64,000 nucleotides of DNA from Hungatella sp. UBA7603 (GTDB taxonomy: Bacteria; Bacillota; Clostridia; Lachnospirales; Lachnospiraceae), in NCBI GenBank assembly GCA_002478865.1, contig DLJZ01000022.1, positions 105,350-169,349 on the forward strand. Direction: 5' to 3'. Shown piece after piece: positions 18,144-27,334 of this stretch; positions within the stretch are counted from its first letter, which is position 1; each line of letters begins with the position of its first letter. A model generated the notes under the pieces. The model was not told the DNA's origin, did no database searches, and saw only the letters and a program-made list of their open reading frames with translations. Made by a program: the position numbers and the translations under genes.

Positions 18144-20396
18144 TTATTCTATCACCACCAAGCCATTTTTATCTCCAAGGGTCTCATAAGACCAATTTTC
18201 ATTTCCCCCCTCCACATGAAGGAAGATGGCGTCGCCCTCTCTCCTTGCTTTAGCCGTCATAACGATATTTCCGTCCAAATCTGTAACTGATGTACTCCCT
18301 TTCACTCCGTCCTCAAACACGGACAAATACAAGGTCACTCCATTGCTGTAATCATAATCTGGCCTGTCATCACAGACACCCATTGCCAGTATCGAATTGG
18401 GCCTTACTAAAAGTGGCATGGTGAAAAAGTCATGATGCTCTTTCTGCCATCCTCCTCCCTCAATGAACTGACCAGTCAAAAGGTTATACCATTTGCCCGC
18501 CGGAAGATAGTAATCCACTTCTCCACTTTCCTTAAAAACAGGTGCTATGAGCAGAGAATCTCCCATCATATACTGCTTATCCAGAGTATCACACCCACGG
18601 TCTTCTGGAAATTCCACAAACATGGGCCGCATCATTGGGATGCCCTCCTCATGAGACAGCACTGCCTGGCGGTAAAGGTAAGGCATGAGACGGCATTTTA
18701 ACTTCACAAATTTGCGTAATACTTCACATGCCTCATCGTCAAACATCCACGGCACCCGGTAGGAAGAAGATCCATGAAGACGACTGTGGGAACTCATTAG
18801 TCCAAACTGGCACCATCTCTTATAAACATCCGCAGAAGCAGTGCTTTCAAATCCGCTGATGTCGTGGCTCCAGAATCCAAAGCCTGCACAGGCAAGAGAC
18901 AAACCGCTGCGCAGGGTTTCCGCCATGGAAGGATAATTTGCAGAGCAGTCTCCTCCCCAGTGAACAGGAAATTTTTGTGACCCTACGGTTGCAGAACGGG
19001 CAAACAATATAGCCTCTCCCACGCCTCGCTCCTTTTCCAAAAGTTCAAACGCTGCCTGATTATAAAGATAGGTATAGTAATTATGCATTTTCACCGGATC
19101 AGAACCATCAAAATAAGCAATATCCTTAACCGGAATCCTTTCGCCAAAATCCGTCTTGAAGCAATCTACTCCCATATTAAGAAGTGTCTTTAACTTTCCC
19201 TGATACCAGGAAACAGCATCTCGATTAGTAAAATCCACCAGCCCCATTCCTGCCTGCCATAGGTCTGTCTGCCAGACATCTCCATTGTTTTTCTTTAACA
19301 GATAACCTTGTTTCATTCCTTCCGCAAAAAGTGGTGACTTTTGGGCGATATAAGGATTAATCCATACACAGATTTTAAGCCCCCTGTCATGGTAGCGCTT
19401 TAGCATTTCTTTGGGATCGGGAAACGTCTTTTGATCCCAGGTAAAGTTACACCATTCATAAGCCTCCATCCAAAAGCAATCAAAGTGAAACACATGGAGC
19501 GGAATGTCACGGTCTGCCATTCCTTTAATAAAGCTTGATGTAGTTGCTTCATCGTAATCCGTGGTAAAAGATGTACTCAGCCAGAGCCCAAACGACCAAG
19601 CTGGAGGCAACGCCGGTTTTCCAGTCAGTTCTGTATATGTTTGAATGGTCCCCTTTGGAGTTCCACCATTAATCACATAATAGTCAAGGCGTTCTCCTTC
19701 TACGGAAAACTGAACCCGTTCCACCTTTTCACTGGCAATTTCAAAGGATGCATCCCCTTCATTGTCTAAAAGGATGCCATAACCTTTATTGGTAATATAA
19801 AAGGGAACATTTTTATATGCGATTTCGCTGGCAGTCCCCCCGTCTTCATTCCACATATCAACCATCTGGCCGTTCTTAACAAATGGTGTAAACCGTTCTC
19901 CTAAGCCATACACAAACTCATCTACATCAAGTGCCAACTGCTCTACCATAAAACGGCGCCCTGAGTCTCCATTTGACATACAGGCCATATTGTGAAATCC
20001 TGTGTTCGTCAGCTTCCGGTCCCCATCATAGAAACAAATCCCCCAGGAATTCGGCCTCTTATCTATTACAGCCTTAGTTTCACCAGTCCTGTAAATGATT
20101 TCTTCCTCCGTCTCTTCAATGTGAATGGCTGGATTCTCGTCGGTTATTTCTGCAAATGGTCCCTTGTACTGCGTTCCTTCAAAATGACTGACAGAGACCT
20201 TGATCACATTTTCCATCGGACTTGACAGGCGTACCGTTAACATCCCAAGATTTAGACAATCTCCTCTTTTTTCTATATGCTTAGCCGGGGCATACACCGT
20301 TAAGCTGTTTTCCTCTATTTTGCTGTCCCCATATTCTATTGCGTATAGTGGCGTGATCTCATCACGTATCTGCCAGTACCCCTTCGTAAACTTCAT
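18144..20396 (-). CDS. yicI: GH31 alpha-xylosidase (YicI-type)
   Basis: A 750-residue intracellular glycoside hydrolase family 31 enzyme that releases alpha-xylosyl residues, for example from isoprimeverose or xyloglucan fragments. The nucleophile Asp416 lies in FKTDFGERIP and the acid/base Asp483 in HWGGDCSANYPSMAE; both nearly coincide with E. coli YicI numbering as remembered, and the ERIP extension is typical of xylosidases within GH31. There is no signal peptide. ATG at 20396 follows GGGAAAGGGGAAG; the in-frame upstream codons lack a site. It lies downstream of a sugar ABC transporter on the same strand, so imported xylosides are the likely substrate. A closely related alpha-glucosidase activity cannot be excluded. 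Confidence 0.9.
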   Translation of the reverse strand: MKFTKGYWQIRDEITPLYAIEYGDSKIEENSLTVYAPAKHIEKRGDCLNLGMLTVRLSSPMENVIKVSVSHFEGTQYKGPFAEITDENPAIHIEETEEEIIYRTGETKAVIDKRPNSWGICFYDGDRKLTNTGFHNMACMSNGDSGRRFMVEQLALDVDEFVYGLGERFTPFVKNGQMVDMWNEDGGTASEIAYKNVPFYITNKGYGILLDNEGDASFEIASEKVERVQFSVEGERLDYYVINGGTPKGTIQTYTELTGKPALPPAWSFGLWLSTSFTTDYDEATTSSFIKGMADRDIPLHVFHFDCFWMEAYEWCNFTWDQKTFPDPKEMLKRYHDRGLKICVWINPYIAQKSPLFAEGMKQGYLLKKNNGDVWQTDLWQAGMGLVDFTNRDAVSWYQGKLKTLLNMGVDCFKTDFGERIPVKDIAYFDGSDPVKMHNYYTYLYNQAAFELLEKERGVGEAILFARSATVGSQKFPVHWGGDCSANYPSMAETLRSGLSLACAGFGFWSHDISGFESTASADVYKRWCQFGLMSSHSRLHGSSSYRVPWMFDDEACEVLRKFVKLKCRLMPYLYRQAVLSHEEGIPMMRPMFVEFPEDRGCDTLDKQYMMGDSLLIAPVFKESGEVDYYLPAGKWYNLLTGQFIEGGGWQKEHHDFFTMPLLVRPNSILAMGVCDDRPDYDYSNGVTLYLSVFEDGVKGSTSVTDLDGNIVMTAKARREGDAIFLHVEGGNENWSYETLGDKNGLVVIE

Positions 20397-20445
20397 ATCG
20401 CTTCCCCTTTCCCACATAACCTTATACCAACTATGATTACACAAT

Positions 20446-20473
20446 TAGTGGCCGCCTGTAAAGAAGGCCACTA
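20446..20473 (-). other. Intercistronic hairpin before the GH31 gene
   Basis: TAGTGGCC and GGCCACTA form an 8-bp stem without a T run, between the permease and GH31 genes. It may tune mRNA stability or relative expression. Confidence 0.45.
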
Positions 20474-20513
20474 TCTTCTCGACCTTTGAATCATGTTGGT
20501 TTTCTCCTGTCTT

Positions 20514-21341
20514 TTACCCTTTTACAGACCCTGCCGACACACCGCCTACGATGTATTTTTGCCCGATGATAAATACCAGTAGTACGGGAGCTAGAGTGAG
20601 AATAATATCCGCTGCCACCAGATTCCAGGAATATTCAAACGCTCCGAAGAAATTATAAACTGCCAAAGTCATAGGCCATTTTCTGGAGTTGTTCAAATAA
20701 TAAAGAGGCATGGTAAAATCATTCCACACAGACATAAAATCAAGCACGAATAAGGTGGATACAATAGGCCTTAAAAGCGGTGCAATCACCCTAAGAAACA
20801 ACTGACTGGGCTTACATCCATCAATGACCGCAGCTTCATCAATTTCTCTAGGAATTGTCCCAATAAATCCATAGGCTAGAAACAGGCTTAAAGGAATGTT
20901 AATAGCTGCATAAAGTAAGATGATGCCGATCTGGGTATTCACCAGATGAAGGGCCTGCATGACCTTCATAAGAGCTACATTATTAATGGGCAGGGCAATT
21001 CCAGAAATAATAAAATAATAAAGAAACCGATTGATTCCCTTGGGATTTCTTGAGATAACAAAAGCTGCTGCCGACACCACGATGACTACAATAAGTACAC
21101 TAAATACGGCATACAAAAGTCCATTAAAGAAGGAAGAAAGCAGTTTCCCCTGTTCAATTACCGTTTGATAGTTCTCAAACATCCATTCCTTAGGCAGGGA
21201 TAAGGTCATCCGGTTTGCCTCACCAGAGGTCTTAAAAGAATTTAGAAACAAAACAACAAGAGGGATGATAACAATCAAACTGATGAGCATAGCCACCACA
21301 TTGCCCAATATGCGGCCTATGATTTTCCCTGTTTTTCTCAT
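20514..21341 (-). CDS. Carbohydrate ABC transporter permease (MalG type)
   Basis: A 275-residue inner-membrane permease of the CUT1 sugar ABC family. There are six hydrophobic segments and the ATPase-docking EAA loop, seen as PREIDEAAVIDGCKPSQLFL near residue 190. The C-terminus VGGVSAGSVKG is usual for MalG-like partners. Its ATG overlaps the stop of the upstream permease by one base (TAATG), which indicates translational coupling. No ATPase gene is in the cluster, so a shared MsmK/UgpC-type ATPase encoded elsewhere is likely. The sugar is inferred to be a xyloside from the downstream GH31 enzyme. Confidence 0.93.
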   Translation of the reverse strand: MRKTGKIIGRILGNVVAMLISLIVIIPLVVLFLNSFKTSGEANRMTLSLPKEWMFENYQTVIEQGKLLSSFFNGLLYAVFSVLIVVIVVSAAAFVISRNPKGINRFLYYFIISGIALPINNVALMKVMQALHLVNTQIGIILLYAAINIPLSLFLAYGFIGTIPREIDEAAVIDGCKPSQLFLRVIAPLLRPIVSTLFVLDFMSVWNDFTMPLYYLNNSRKWPMTLAVYNFFGAFEYSWNLVAADIILTLAPVLLVFIIGQKYIVGGVSAGSVKG

Positions 21342-22219
21342 TATACTTCCACCTCCTTATGTTCCATGGACTTAATAATAAAATATAACAAGGCTAAAAC
21401 CACAAAGAACAAGACGCTTGATAAGGTAGTTCCCATTGCCAGATTCCCTTTGGAAAACTCCTTGTAGACCGCCGTGTTAATTACGCCAGTTGCATTTCCA
21501 GGGCCGCCGTTTGTAAGGGAATAAATCATATCAAATACCCTTAACCCATAGGTCACATTTAGCACTGTAATATTAACTAAAACCGGTTTTAAAAGGGGTA
21601 GGGTAATAGACCAGAATTTCTGGAAAAAGCTTGCGCCGTCCATGCTGGCTGCTTCGTAATATTCTGGAGAAACCGATAATAATCCAGCAATCACTACCAC
21701 CATGATATACCCCATGCCTTTCCAAGTATCAACGGTCATGACGGTAGGAAATACCATACTAAGATCTGTCAGCCAATTTTTTGCCAATCCATTTAACCCA
21801 AGGCTTCTTAAAAAGTTGTTTAAAAAACCCGTAGTGGGATGCAGCATACTTCGAAATACAAGACCTGCCACCAGGTAAGACATTACCTGAGGGGAAAAGA
21901 TAATCATACGGTGAAAATTCTTAAACCGGATGAAATTCTGGGTCAGCAAAAGTGCCAACGCAAGGCCAAATAACGTTTTCATAATGGTTGTGACAACTGT
22001 AAACAAAATAGTATTGCCGATATATTTTAGATATTCAGAATTTCCCTGAAATACTGCTTTGTAATTGGCAAGTCCCACAAAATTAATTTCCTTGCTGAAA
22101 TTATTCCAGTCCGTGAATGAATAAGCAATTCCTAAGATACCAGGAACAAAACACAGCAGAAAAAAAAGAAAAGCGGCGGCTCCTGCAAAATACCAGGGAT
22201 ATAATTTCCTTTTGTTCAT
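21341..22219 (-). CDS. Carbohydrate ABC transporter permease (MalF type)
   Basis: A 292-residue CUT1 permease with a long first hydrophobic segment and the EAA loop SPEYYEAASMDGASFFQKFW near residue 190. NGGPGNATGVINTAVYKEF is a recurring C-terminal region in this family. ATG at 22219 is chosen because GGAGG sits 5 nt upstream; the ATG four codons earlier overlaps that site and has none of its own. It forms a heterodimer with the downstream permease. Confidence 0.93.
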   Translation of the reverse strand: MNKRKLYPWYFAGAAAFLFFLLCFVPGILGIAYSFTDWNNFSKEINFVGLANYKAVFQGNSEYLKYIGNTILFTVVTTIMKTLFGLALALLLTQNFIRFKNFHRMIIFSPQVMSYLVAGLVFRSMLHPTTGFLNNFLRSLGLNGLAKNWLTDLSMVFPTVMTVDTWKGMGYIMVVVIAGLLSVSPEYYEAASMDGASFFQKFWSITLPLLKPVLVNITVLNVTYGLRVFDMIYSLTNGGPGNATGVINTAVYKEFSKGNLAMGTTLSSVLFFVVLALLYFIIKSMEHKEVEV

Positions 22220-22257
22220 CCTTCCCTCCATTTCATGTTTGTTGAAAGTACATTCAA

Positions 22258-22286
22258 GTAAGGGGGAACTAATTCCTCCCCCTTAC
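22258..22286 (-). other. Hairpin between binding-protein and permease genes
   Basis: GTAAGGGGGA and TCCCCCTTAC form a perfect 10-bp stem with a 9-nt loop and no T run. Such hairpins after a solute-binding-protein gene commonly stabilise that part of the mRNA so that it outnumbers the permeases. Confidence 0.6.
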
Positions 22287-22313
22287 CCCTATCTCCCACC
22301 AAGAAAAGGAGCG

Positions 22314-23633
22314 CTACTTTACCCAGCCAGGATCTTTTTGTAGTTTTGCCTGTTCCGTACGTCTATCCTTTAAGGTCTTTAAAACCTCCTCAGGCGTCAA
22401 AGCCCCTGTATACATGGCCTCCAAGTCTTTTCCTACATCCATCCACTGACTATCAATATAGTTTACAGAGGTCTGCACCACATTAGCCTTTTTCAAAGAA
22501 TCTAAAAATTCCTGATCCTCTTTTGTGTATTTACTTGTAATCTCCGGCCAGCAGAGCGCACTTAATTCCGGCTGTCCAATCAGTCTTTTTTTCAGGTTTT
22601 CAGGCCTGGCTAGGAAATCAAAAAACTGCTTCGCTTCTTCTGAATATTTGCTGTCTTTATTAATAAAATAAGCATTGCTTGCAGGATTTACACCAATTAC
22701 TTGGTTATCTCCCCAAGGCATAACAAAGGCACTTAATTTTTCCGTTGCTTTAAAATCCGGATATTCCTTTTCAATCTGTCCACGGAATCCAAGTTCTGCA
22801 ATGGTCATGGCACAACGTTGCGTTGCCATGGCTTCCTTGGCATTTTCCCAGGCATTGCTCAAATAATCATCACCAAAATACCCAGCTTTTGCACATTCAT
22901 CCAATTGCTTGATAATTGTTAAAAGGGATGGAATGCCATCCAAATCAATTTTATTATCATTTAATTTATCATACATATCAGGGTCCTGATTAAGCCAAAG
23001 CCCTCCGGTTTCAAATAGCGGAAGCACCTGATGCCAGCCATTGGTGGTTGCCTCATAAATTGGTGTATAACCTGCCTCTTTAATCTTTTGGCAGACCGTT
23101 TTAAATTCACTATATGTAGTTGGAACAGAAAGCCCCAGTTTGTCAAAGATATCTTTGTTATATAAATAAAAATACATCTTTGCCCCCGGAAATGTAATTC
23201 CGTAAACCTTATCCTTTACGCTAACGGCTGCAAGGGTGGTTTTCTCAATGCGGTTTACCCACGGCTGATCTGTAAGCTCCACACTATACTGATCCATATG
23301 AAGGCTGGAAGCCAAACCTATGGGAGTGTCTACACAAATGATATCAGGGGCTTCCCCGGAATCTAACTTAACTTTAATCAAATCCCTCCACTGGGCATCT
23401 GGGGAAATCTGAAAGTCAATTTGTATTCCTGTTTCAGCCTCAAAGTCTTTTGCAAGATCTTGTACAATACCAGAGGTTGGAAGTCCACTTTGATGGCTTC
23501 CAAAGGTCAGTGTCACATTCTTCTTCCCACTTGCGCCAGAACTTCCCTCTTTTGTCCCGCACCCCGCAATCATTCCCACAGCGAGCCCTGCCGCCAGTGT
23601 AAGGCTTACGATTTGTTTCACTTTCTTTTTCAT
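22314..23633 (-). CDS. Sugar ABC transporter substrate-binding lipoprotein
   Basis: A 439-residue family 1 extracellular solute-binding protein. The signal peptide ends in the lipobox GMIAGC with lipid-anchored Cys25. The mature part has the usual two-lobed pattern: LTFGSHQSGLPTSG, DIICVDTPIG, the hinge YNKDIFDKLGLSVPTTYSEF, and a C-terminal YTGALTPEEVLKTL. AAAGGAGAAG precedes the ATG. It is the first gene of the ABC-GH31 operon. Ligand specificity cannot be read from the sequence; oligoxylosides fit the context. Confidence 0.94.
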   Translation of the reverse strand: MKKKVKQIVSLTLAAGLAVGMIAGCGTKEGSSGASGKKNVTLTFGSHQSGLPTSGIVQDLAKDFEAETGIQIDFQISPDAQWRDLIKVKLDSGEAPDIICVDTPIGLASSLHMDQYSVELTDQPWVNRIEKTTLAAVSVKDKVYGITFPGAKMYFYLYNKDIFDKLGLSVPTTYSEFKTVCQKIKEAGYTPIYEATTNGWHQVLPLFETGGLWLNQDPDMYDKLNDNKIDLDGIPSLLTIIKQLDECAKAGYFGDDYLSNAWENAKEAMATQRCAMTIAELGFRGQIEKEYPDFKATEKLSAFVMPWGDNQVIGVNPASNAYFINKDSKYSEEAKQFFDFLARPENLKKRLIGQPELSALCWPEITSKYTKEDQEFLDSLKKANVVQTSVNYIDSQWMDVGKDLEAMYTGALTPEEVLKTLKDRRTEQAKLQKDPGWVK

Positions 23634-23702
23634 CGCTTCTTCTCCTTTTGCTTAATTCTCTCATGAAAACCGCTACTATTTTACTCATTAAACACGTTCC
23701 TT

Positions 23703-23858
23703 TTAAAGGAAGAGCTCGTTCCAGGTTTGGTCATTACAGACATCCCCATGCCTCAACCTAACAGTCTGGAGCTTGCCCAGTATTTACAGAAAAATCACCC
23801 CGGTATTAAAACCAAGGTAATTCTCCTGCTGCTTAAGTATTTTTCTTCCCCTGATTAA
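23703..23858 (+). pseudogene. Decayed fragment of a YesN-type response regulator
   Basis: A plus-strand frame reads LKEELVPGLVITDIPMPQPN then SLELAQYLQKNHPGIKTKVI before losing similarity and stopping at TAA 23856-23858. This closely matches the phosphoacceptor region of AraC-type (YesN) response regulators, in which PDLVITDIxMPxxxGLEL...NYPDIKxIxLSG is standard; the Asp of TDI would be the phosphorylated residue. There is no start codon, ribosome site, N-terminal third or DNA-binding domain. It is a relic of a sugar two-component system, oriented opposite to the adjacent ABC operon and reaching the end of spmA. Confidence 0.75.
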
Positions 23859-24490
23859 CGGTCCAGAATCTTACATGCTGCAATCCCCACCAGTGTAGAA
23901 AAGAGAGTGGCCGCCAAAGCTGGACCTACAATCGCCGTGGGATTGGCACTTCCATACTGACTGCGATAAGCAATCATGGTAACGGGGATTAGTTGCAAAG
24001 AAGAGATATTAAGGATTAAAAAGTTACACATCTCATTGTTTGCGGTTCCCTCAGGGACAGGTTTTCTCTTTCCCGTCCTTTTCCCCAGGCTTTCCTCCTT
24101 TCTCCTGTCATCTTCAAGTTCCTTTAAGGATTCCATTGCCTTAAGTCCTGCAGGCGTCGCAGCCCAGCCAAGTCCTAATATGTTAGCTATGATATTGGTA
24201 GCTATGTAGGACAATGATTTATGATTTTCTGGTATTCTTGGAAAAAGGAATCGCAGCACCGGTCCCATTTTTTTTGACATTCGTTCGATTAATCCAGATT
24301 TTTGCCCAATCTCCATAATTCCAGTCCAAAAGGACATGATCCCAAGCATGGTAATGCTTAACATGACAGCTTCCTTAGCTGAGTTTAAGGCTCCATCTGT
24401 CACGCCACTTAGATTTCCATTAAATGCCCCCCACAAGACCCCTACAAGGATCATAAACGCCCAAAGATAATTTAACATCCGTTTTTCCAT
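23855..24490 (-). CDS. spmA: Spore maturation protein A (nucleoside-recognition domain)
   Basis: A 211-residue membrane protein of the SpmA family, which in Bacillus works with SpmB in spore core dehydration and heat resistance. Hydrophobic segments alternate with family motifs: MLNYLWAFMILVGVLWGAFNG at the N-terminus, SITMLGIMSFWTGIMEIGQKSGL, and ATNIIANILGLGWAATPAGL. A charged insert (KELEDDRRKEESLGKRTGKR) lies mid-protein. The usual downstream spmB is absent; a response-regulator remnant and a sugar operon follow instead. Either of two ATGs four codons apart could start it. Confidence 0.9.
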   Translation of the reverse strand: MEKRMLNYLWAFMILVGVLWGAFNGNLSGVTDGALNSAKEAVMLSITMLGIMSFWTGIMEIGQKSGLIERMSKKMGPVLRFLFPRIPENHKSLSYIATNIIANILGLGWAATPAGLKAMESLKELEDDRRKEESLGKRTGKRKPVPEGTANNEMCNFLILNISSLQLIPVTMIAYRSQYGSANPTAIVGPALAATLFSTLVGIAACKILDR

Positions 24491-24555
24491 CTACTTTTAT
24501 TCCTTGATTTATCTTATTCCTTCCGGTTAATCCTTATGTATCTTAAAATAAATGA

Positions 24556-24589
24556 AATAAGGGCCCAGCTCTTAATAAGAGCTGGACCC
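24556..24589 (-). terminator. Terminator of the P-type ATPase operon
   Basis: Minus strand: GGGTCCAGCTCTTA/TAAGAGCTGGGCCC stem followed by TTATTTCATTTATTTT, after the ATPase stop codon. Confidence 0.8.
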
Positions 24590-24620
24590 CAAATCACGGA
24601 ATCTCAATTATATCATTAAA

Positions 24621-27320
24621 TTAGAAAGAATCATCACGTCTGATCTTGTGACGGATCACTCGATGCTTGTATTCACGGTATTCCCTGATGTTTGTCTGGT
24701 TATCAATCAATTTTCCAATCTCAGCTACTATGGTAGGGATAAGAGAAAGTCCAGCTGCAACCAGCCAATGATATCCACCAATTGCGGTCAGATTAAAGAT
24801 CTTTCCAACAGAAGGAACTGCTACCAGGAAGCTGAATATAGCGATCATAGCCACGGTACTATAAACGACCGGAGGATTATCCCTAAGCGTTCTCTTAAAG
24901 ATCGATTGTCTGCTTCGTACGGTATATAAGTGAAGGATTGAGGTCCAGCCTAAGATTAAGAAAGCTACGGACTGACCCACTGCCTGAGATGGTCCCGTGT
25001 TACCAGGAAGCACCCAGAAGTTTGCAATATAATATCCTACTAAAACAACGGCTGAGCAGGCGATGGTCTGCTGAATAATAACAGACAGTAATCCTCCGCT
25101 TAAAAAGCCTTCATTCCTACGAATCGGTTCCCGGTCCATAAGACGAGGATCAGAACGCTCTCTAGATAGGTAAAGTCCCGGAATACCGTCACCCAATACG
25201 TTGACCAAAAGAAGCATGATCGGAGTAACTGGAATTCCCCAGCCCTTTAACTGAGCAACTAACATAATAACAATCTCAGATATATTGCAGACTAACAAGA
25301 AGTAAATAGTCTTTCTAATATTGGAATAAACATTTCGACCTTCGGATACTGCGTCAATAATGGTTGCAAAGTTATCGTCTGTTAAGACCATATCAGAAGC
25401 ACTCTTAGCCACCTCTGTTCCGGTGCGTCCCATGGAGATTCCTACGTCCGCAGCCTTTAGTGCAGGAGTATCATTCACCCCGTCTCCAGTCATGGAAACG
25501 ACTTCTCCGTTCTCCTGCCATGCCTCTACGATACGGATCTTATCTTCTGGAGAAACTCTGGCGTAAACAGAATAATGATGAATATCCCTACAAAGCTCCT
25601 CGTCGGAGATGTCCTTTAACTGCTGTCCGGTTAGAACCTTTTCATTCTCTCCAAGAATTCCGATGTTTCTAGCAATTGCACTTGCTGTCACGGCATGATC
25701 TCCTGTGATCATAACGGTTCTAATTCCTGCCATCTTAGCCCGTTCTACCGCTACGGCTGCTTCCGGTCTGGCCGGATCGATAAGGCCAATCAAACCGCAT
25801 AAATCAAGATCCCGTTCGATTTCCTCCGGTTTATCCATGGAAGGAAGTTCAACCACATGTCGAAAGCCTAAAGCAAGTACTCGTAAGGCTTCCCCAGCAA
25901 AAAGCTCATGCACATGGGAAACTGCCTTTTCCATCTCCAAATCAAACGCATTGAGAGGCAGGCGGTCTAGGGCACCTTTGGTTAAAATCAAATATCCGCC
26001 GGCTGCATCTTCTAAGACAATGGTCATCATTTTACGTTCTGAAGAAAAAGGGATCTCACCTACAAAACGGTATTGTTCTGTAATACGTTTCCTTGAGAGT
26101 CCCTTATCATGAAGCAGCCTCATAATGGCTTTTTCTGTGGGGTTTCCCATAATGGTCATGGTTCCGTCTTCTTCCATCTGAACCGTAGCATTGCTTGCAA
26201 GGGCAAATCTGGTGATAAGTTCTTTTTCCCTTTCACCAAACTCTTCATTAGCTCCAAAGGGGTCTTCTCCTGGTATCCAGAGTTTTTCGATGGACATACG
26301 ATTCTGGGTTAACGTTCCCGTCTTATCGGAACAGATTACAGAAGTATTTCCAAGGGTTTCCACCGCAGAGATCTTACGAATCAAGGCATTTTTATTTACC
26401 ATGTTTTTAACGCCTTGAGATAGAGATAATGTTACGATCAGATTTAGAGTCTCTGGTACGGCTGCTACTGCTAGAGTTGCCGCAAGAGTAATCATAGTCC
26501 AGAAGGATTCTCCCTGTAACAGACCAATAAGAAGTAGAAAGAGTGCCGCTATAATGGCTATCATACTAATGGATTTAGCTACCTTTTCAAGACGTCTTTG
26601 AAGCGGTGTTTTAAGCTTTTGTGAATTGTTAAGGTATCCTGCAATTTTCCCCATCTCACTGTGCATTCCGGTCCCGGTGACCACGGCCACTCCATGACCG
26701 GACGTCACATGACATCCGGAAAATACCATGTTAAGCTGATCTCCCAGTGGCACACCGCCCTGTAGAAGAAGATCTGCATTTTTTTCAGAAGGTTCACTCT
26801 CACCGGTTAAGGCCGATTCATCCACCTGTAAATTGGTGCTGGTGATGAGTCTGGCATCGGCTGGAACAATGCTTCCAAGCTGAAGGAGAATAATATCTCC
26901 TGGTACCAGCTCTTCCGTACTCATTTCCTTTTGTACTCCATCCCTTAATACCAAACAATCTGGAGAGTTTAAGCTAGTCAATGCTTCCAGTGCCTTTTCG
27001 GCGCTGCGTTCCTGTGTAATTGCAAGTACCAGGTTTAAGATTACAATTGATACAATTACCACAGGCTCTATAAAGCCATGCCCATCCTTAATAGCCATGC
27101 ATAAAGACAGCAATGCTGCGAGTAACAGGATAATCGTTGAGATATCCTTAAGATGATGCAAAATGTCTTTGATCAAGCTTTCTTTTTCCTGCTTATCAAA
27201 TTCATTCCTTCCATATTTCGTTTGGCGGTTTACTGCCTCTGTTTCTGACAGACCTGTGTTTTCGTTTGCATTAAAATGTTCTAGTGTTTTGGACACACTG
27301 GCTTCATACCAATTTTCCAC
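24621..27320 (-). CDS. P-type cation-transporting ATPase (calcium type)
   Basis: An 899-residue P2-type ATPase that should export a cation, most likely Ca2+, from the cytosol. Order of parts: N-terminal cation ATPase domain; actuator loop with LTGESEPSEK near 170; M4; phosphorylation site SDKTGTLTQNRM near 330; hinge TGDGVNDTPALKAADVGISMG; and C-terminal helices with NVLGDGIPGLYL in M6. In M4 the ion-site motif reads VAAVPETLNLIVTLS, where SERCA has PEGLP and LMCA1 has PEALS, so specificity is not certain. It starts with GTG, 7 nt after GGAGG. It lies 14 nt downstream of an XRE regulator gene and is almost surely cotranscribed. Confidence 0.92.
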   Translation of the reverse strand: MENWYEASVSKTLEHFNANENTGLSETEAVNRQTKYGRNEFDKQEKESLIKDILHHLKDISTIILLLAALLSLCMAIKDGHGFIEPVVIVSIVILNLVLAITQERSAEKALEALTSLNSPDCLVLRDGVQKEMSTEELVPGDIILLQLGSIVPADARLITSTNLQVDESALTGESEPSEKNADLLLQGGVPLGDQLNMVFSGCHVTSGHGVAVVTGTGMHSEMGKIAGYLNNSQKLKTPLQRRLEKVAKSISMIAIIAALFLLLIGLLQGESFWTMITLAATLAVAAVPETLNLIVTLSLSQGVKNMVNKNALIRKISAVETLGNTSVICSDKTGTLTQNRMSIEKLWIPGEDPFGANEEFGEREKELITRFALASNATVQMEEDGTMTIMGNPTEKAIMRLLHDKGLSRKRITEQYRFVGEIPFSSERKMMTIVLEDAAGGYLILTKGALDRLPLNAFDLEMEKAVSHVHELFAGEALRVLALGFRHVVELPSMDKPEEIERDLDLCGLIGLIDPARPEAAVAVERAKMAGIRTVMITGDHAVTASAIARNIGILGENEKVLTGQQLKDISDEELCRDIHHYSVYARVSPEDKIRIVEAWQENGEVVSMTGDGVNDTPALKAADVGISMGRTGTEVAKSASDMVLTDDNFATIIDAVSEGRNVYSNIRKTIYFLLVCNISEIVIMLVAQLKGWGIPVTPIMLLLVNVLGDGIPGLYLSRERSDPRLMDREPIRRNEGFLSGGLLSVIIQQTIACSAVVLVGYYIANFWVLPGNTGPSQAVGQSVAFLILGWTSILHLYTVRSRQSIFKRTLRDNPPVVYSTVAMIAIFSFLVAVPSVGKIFNLTAIGGYHWLVAAGLSLIPTIVAEIGKLIDNQTNIREYREYKHRVIRHKIRRDDSF

Positions 27321-27334
27321 ACAATATCCTCCTT

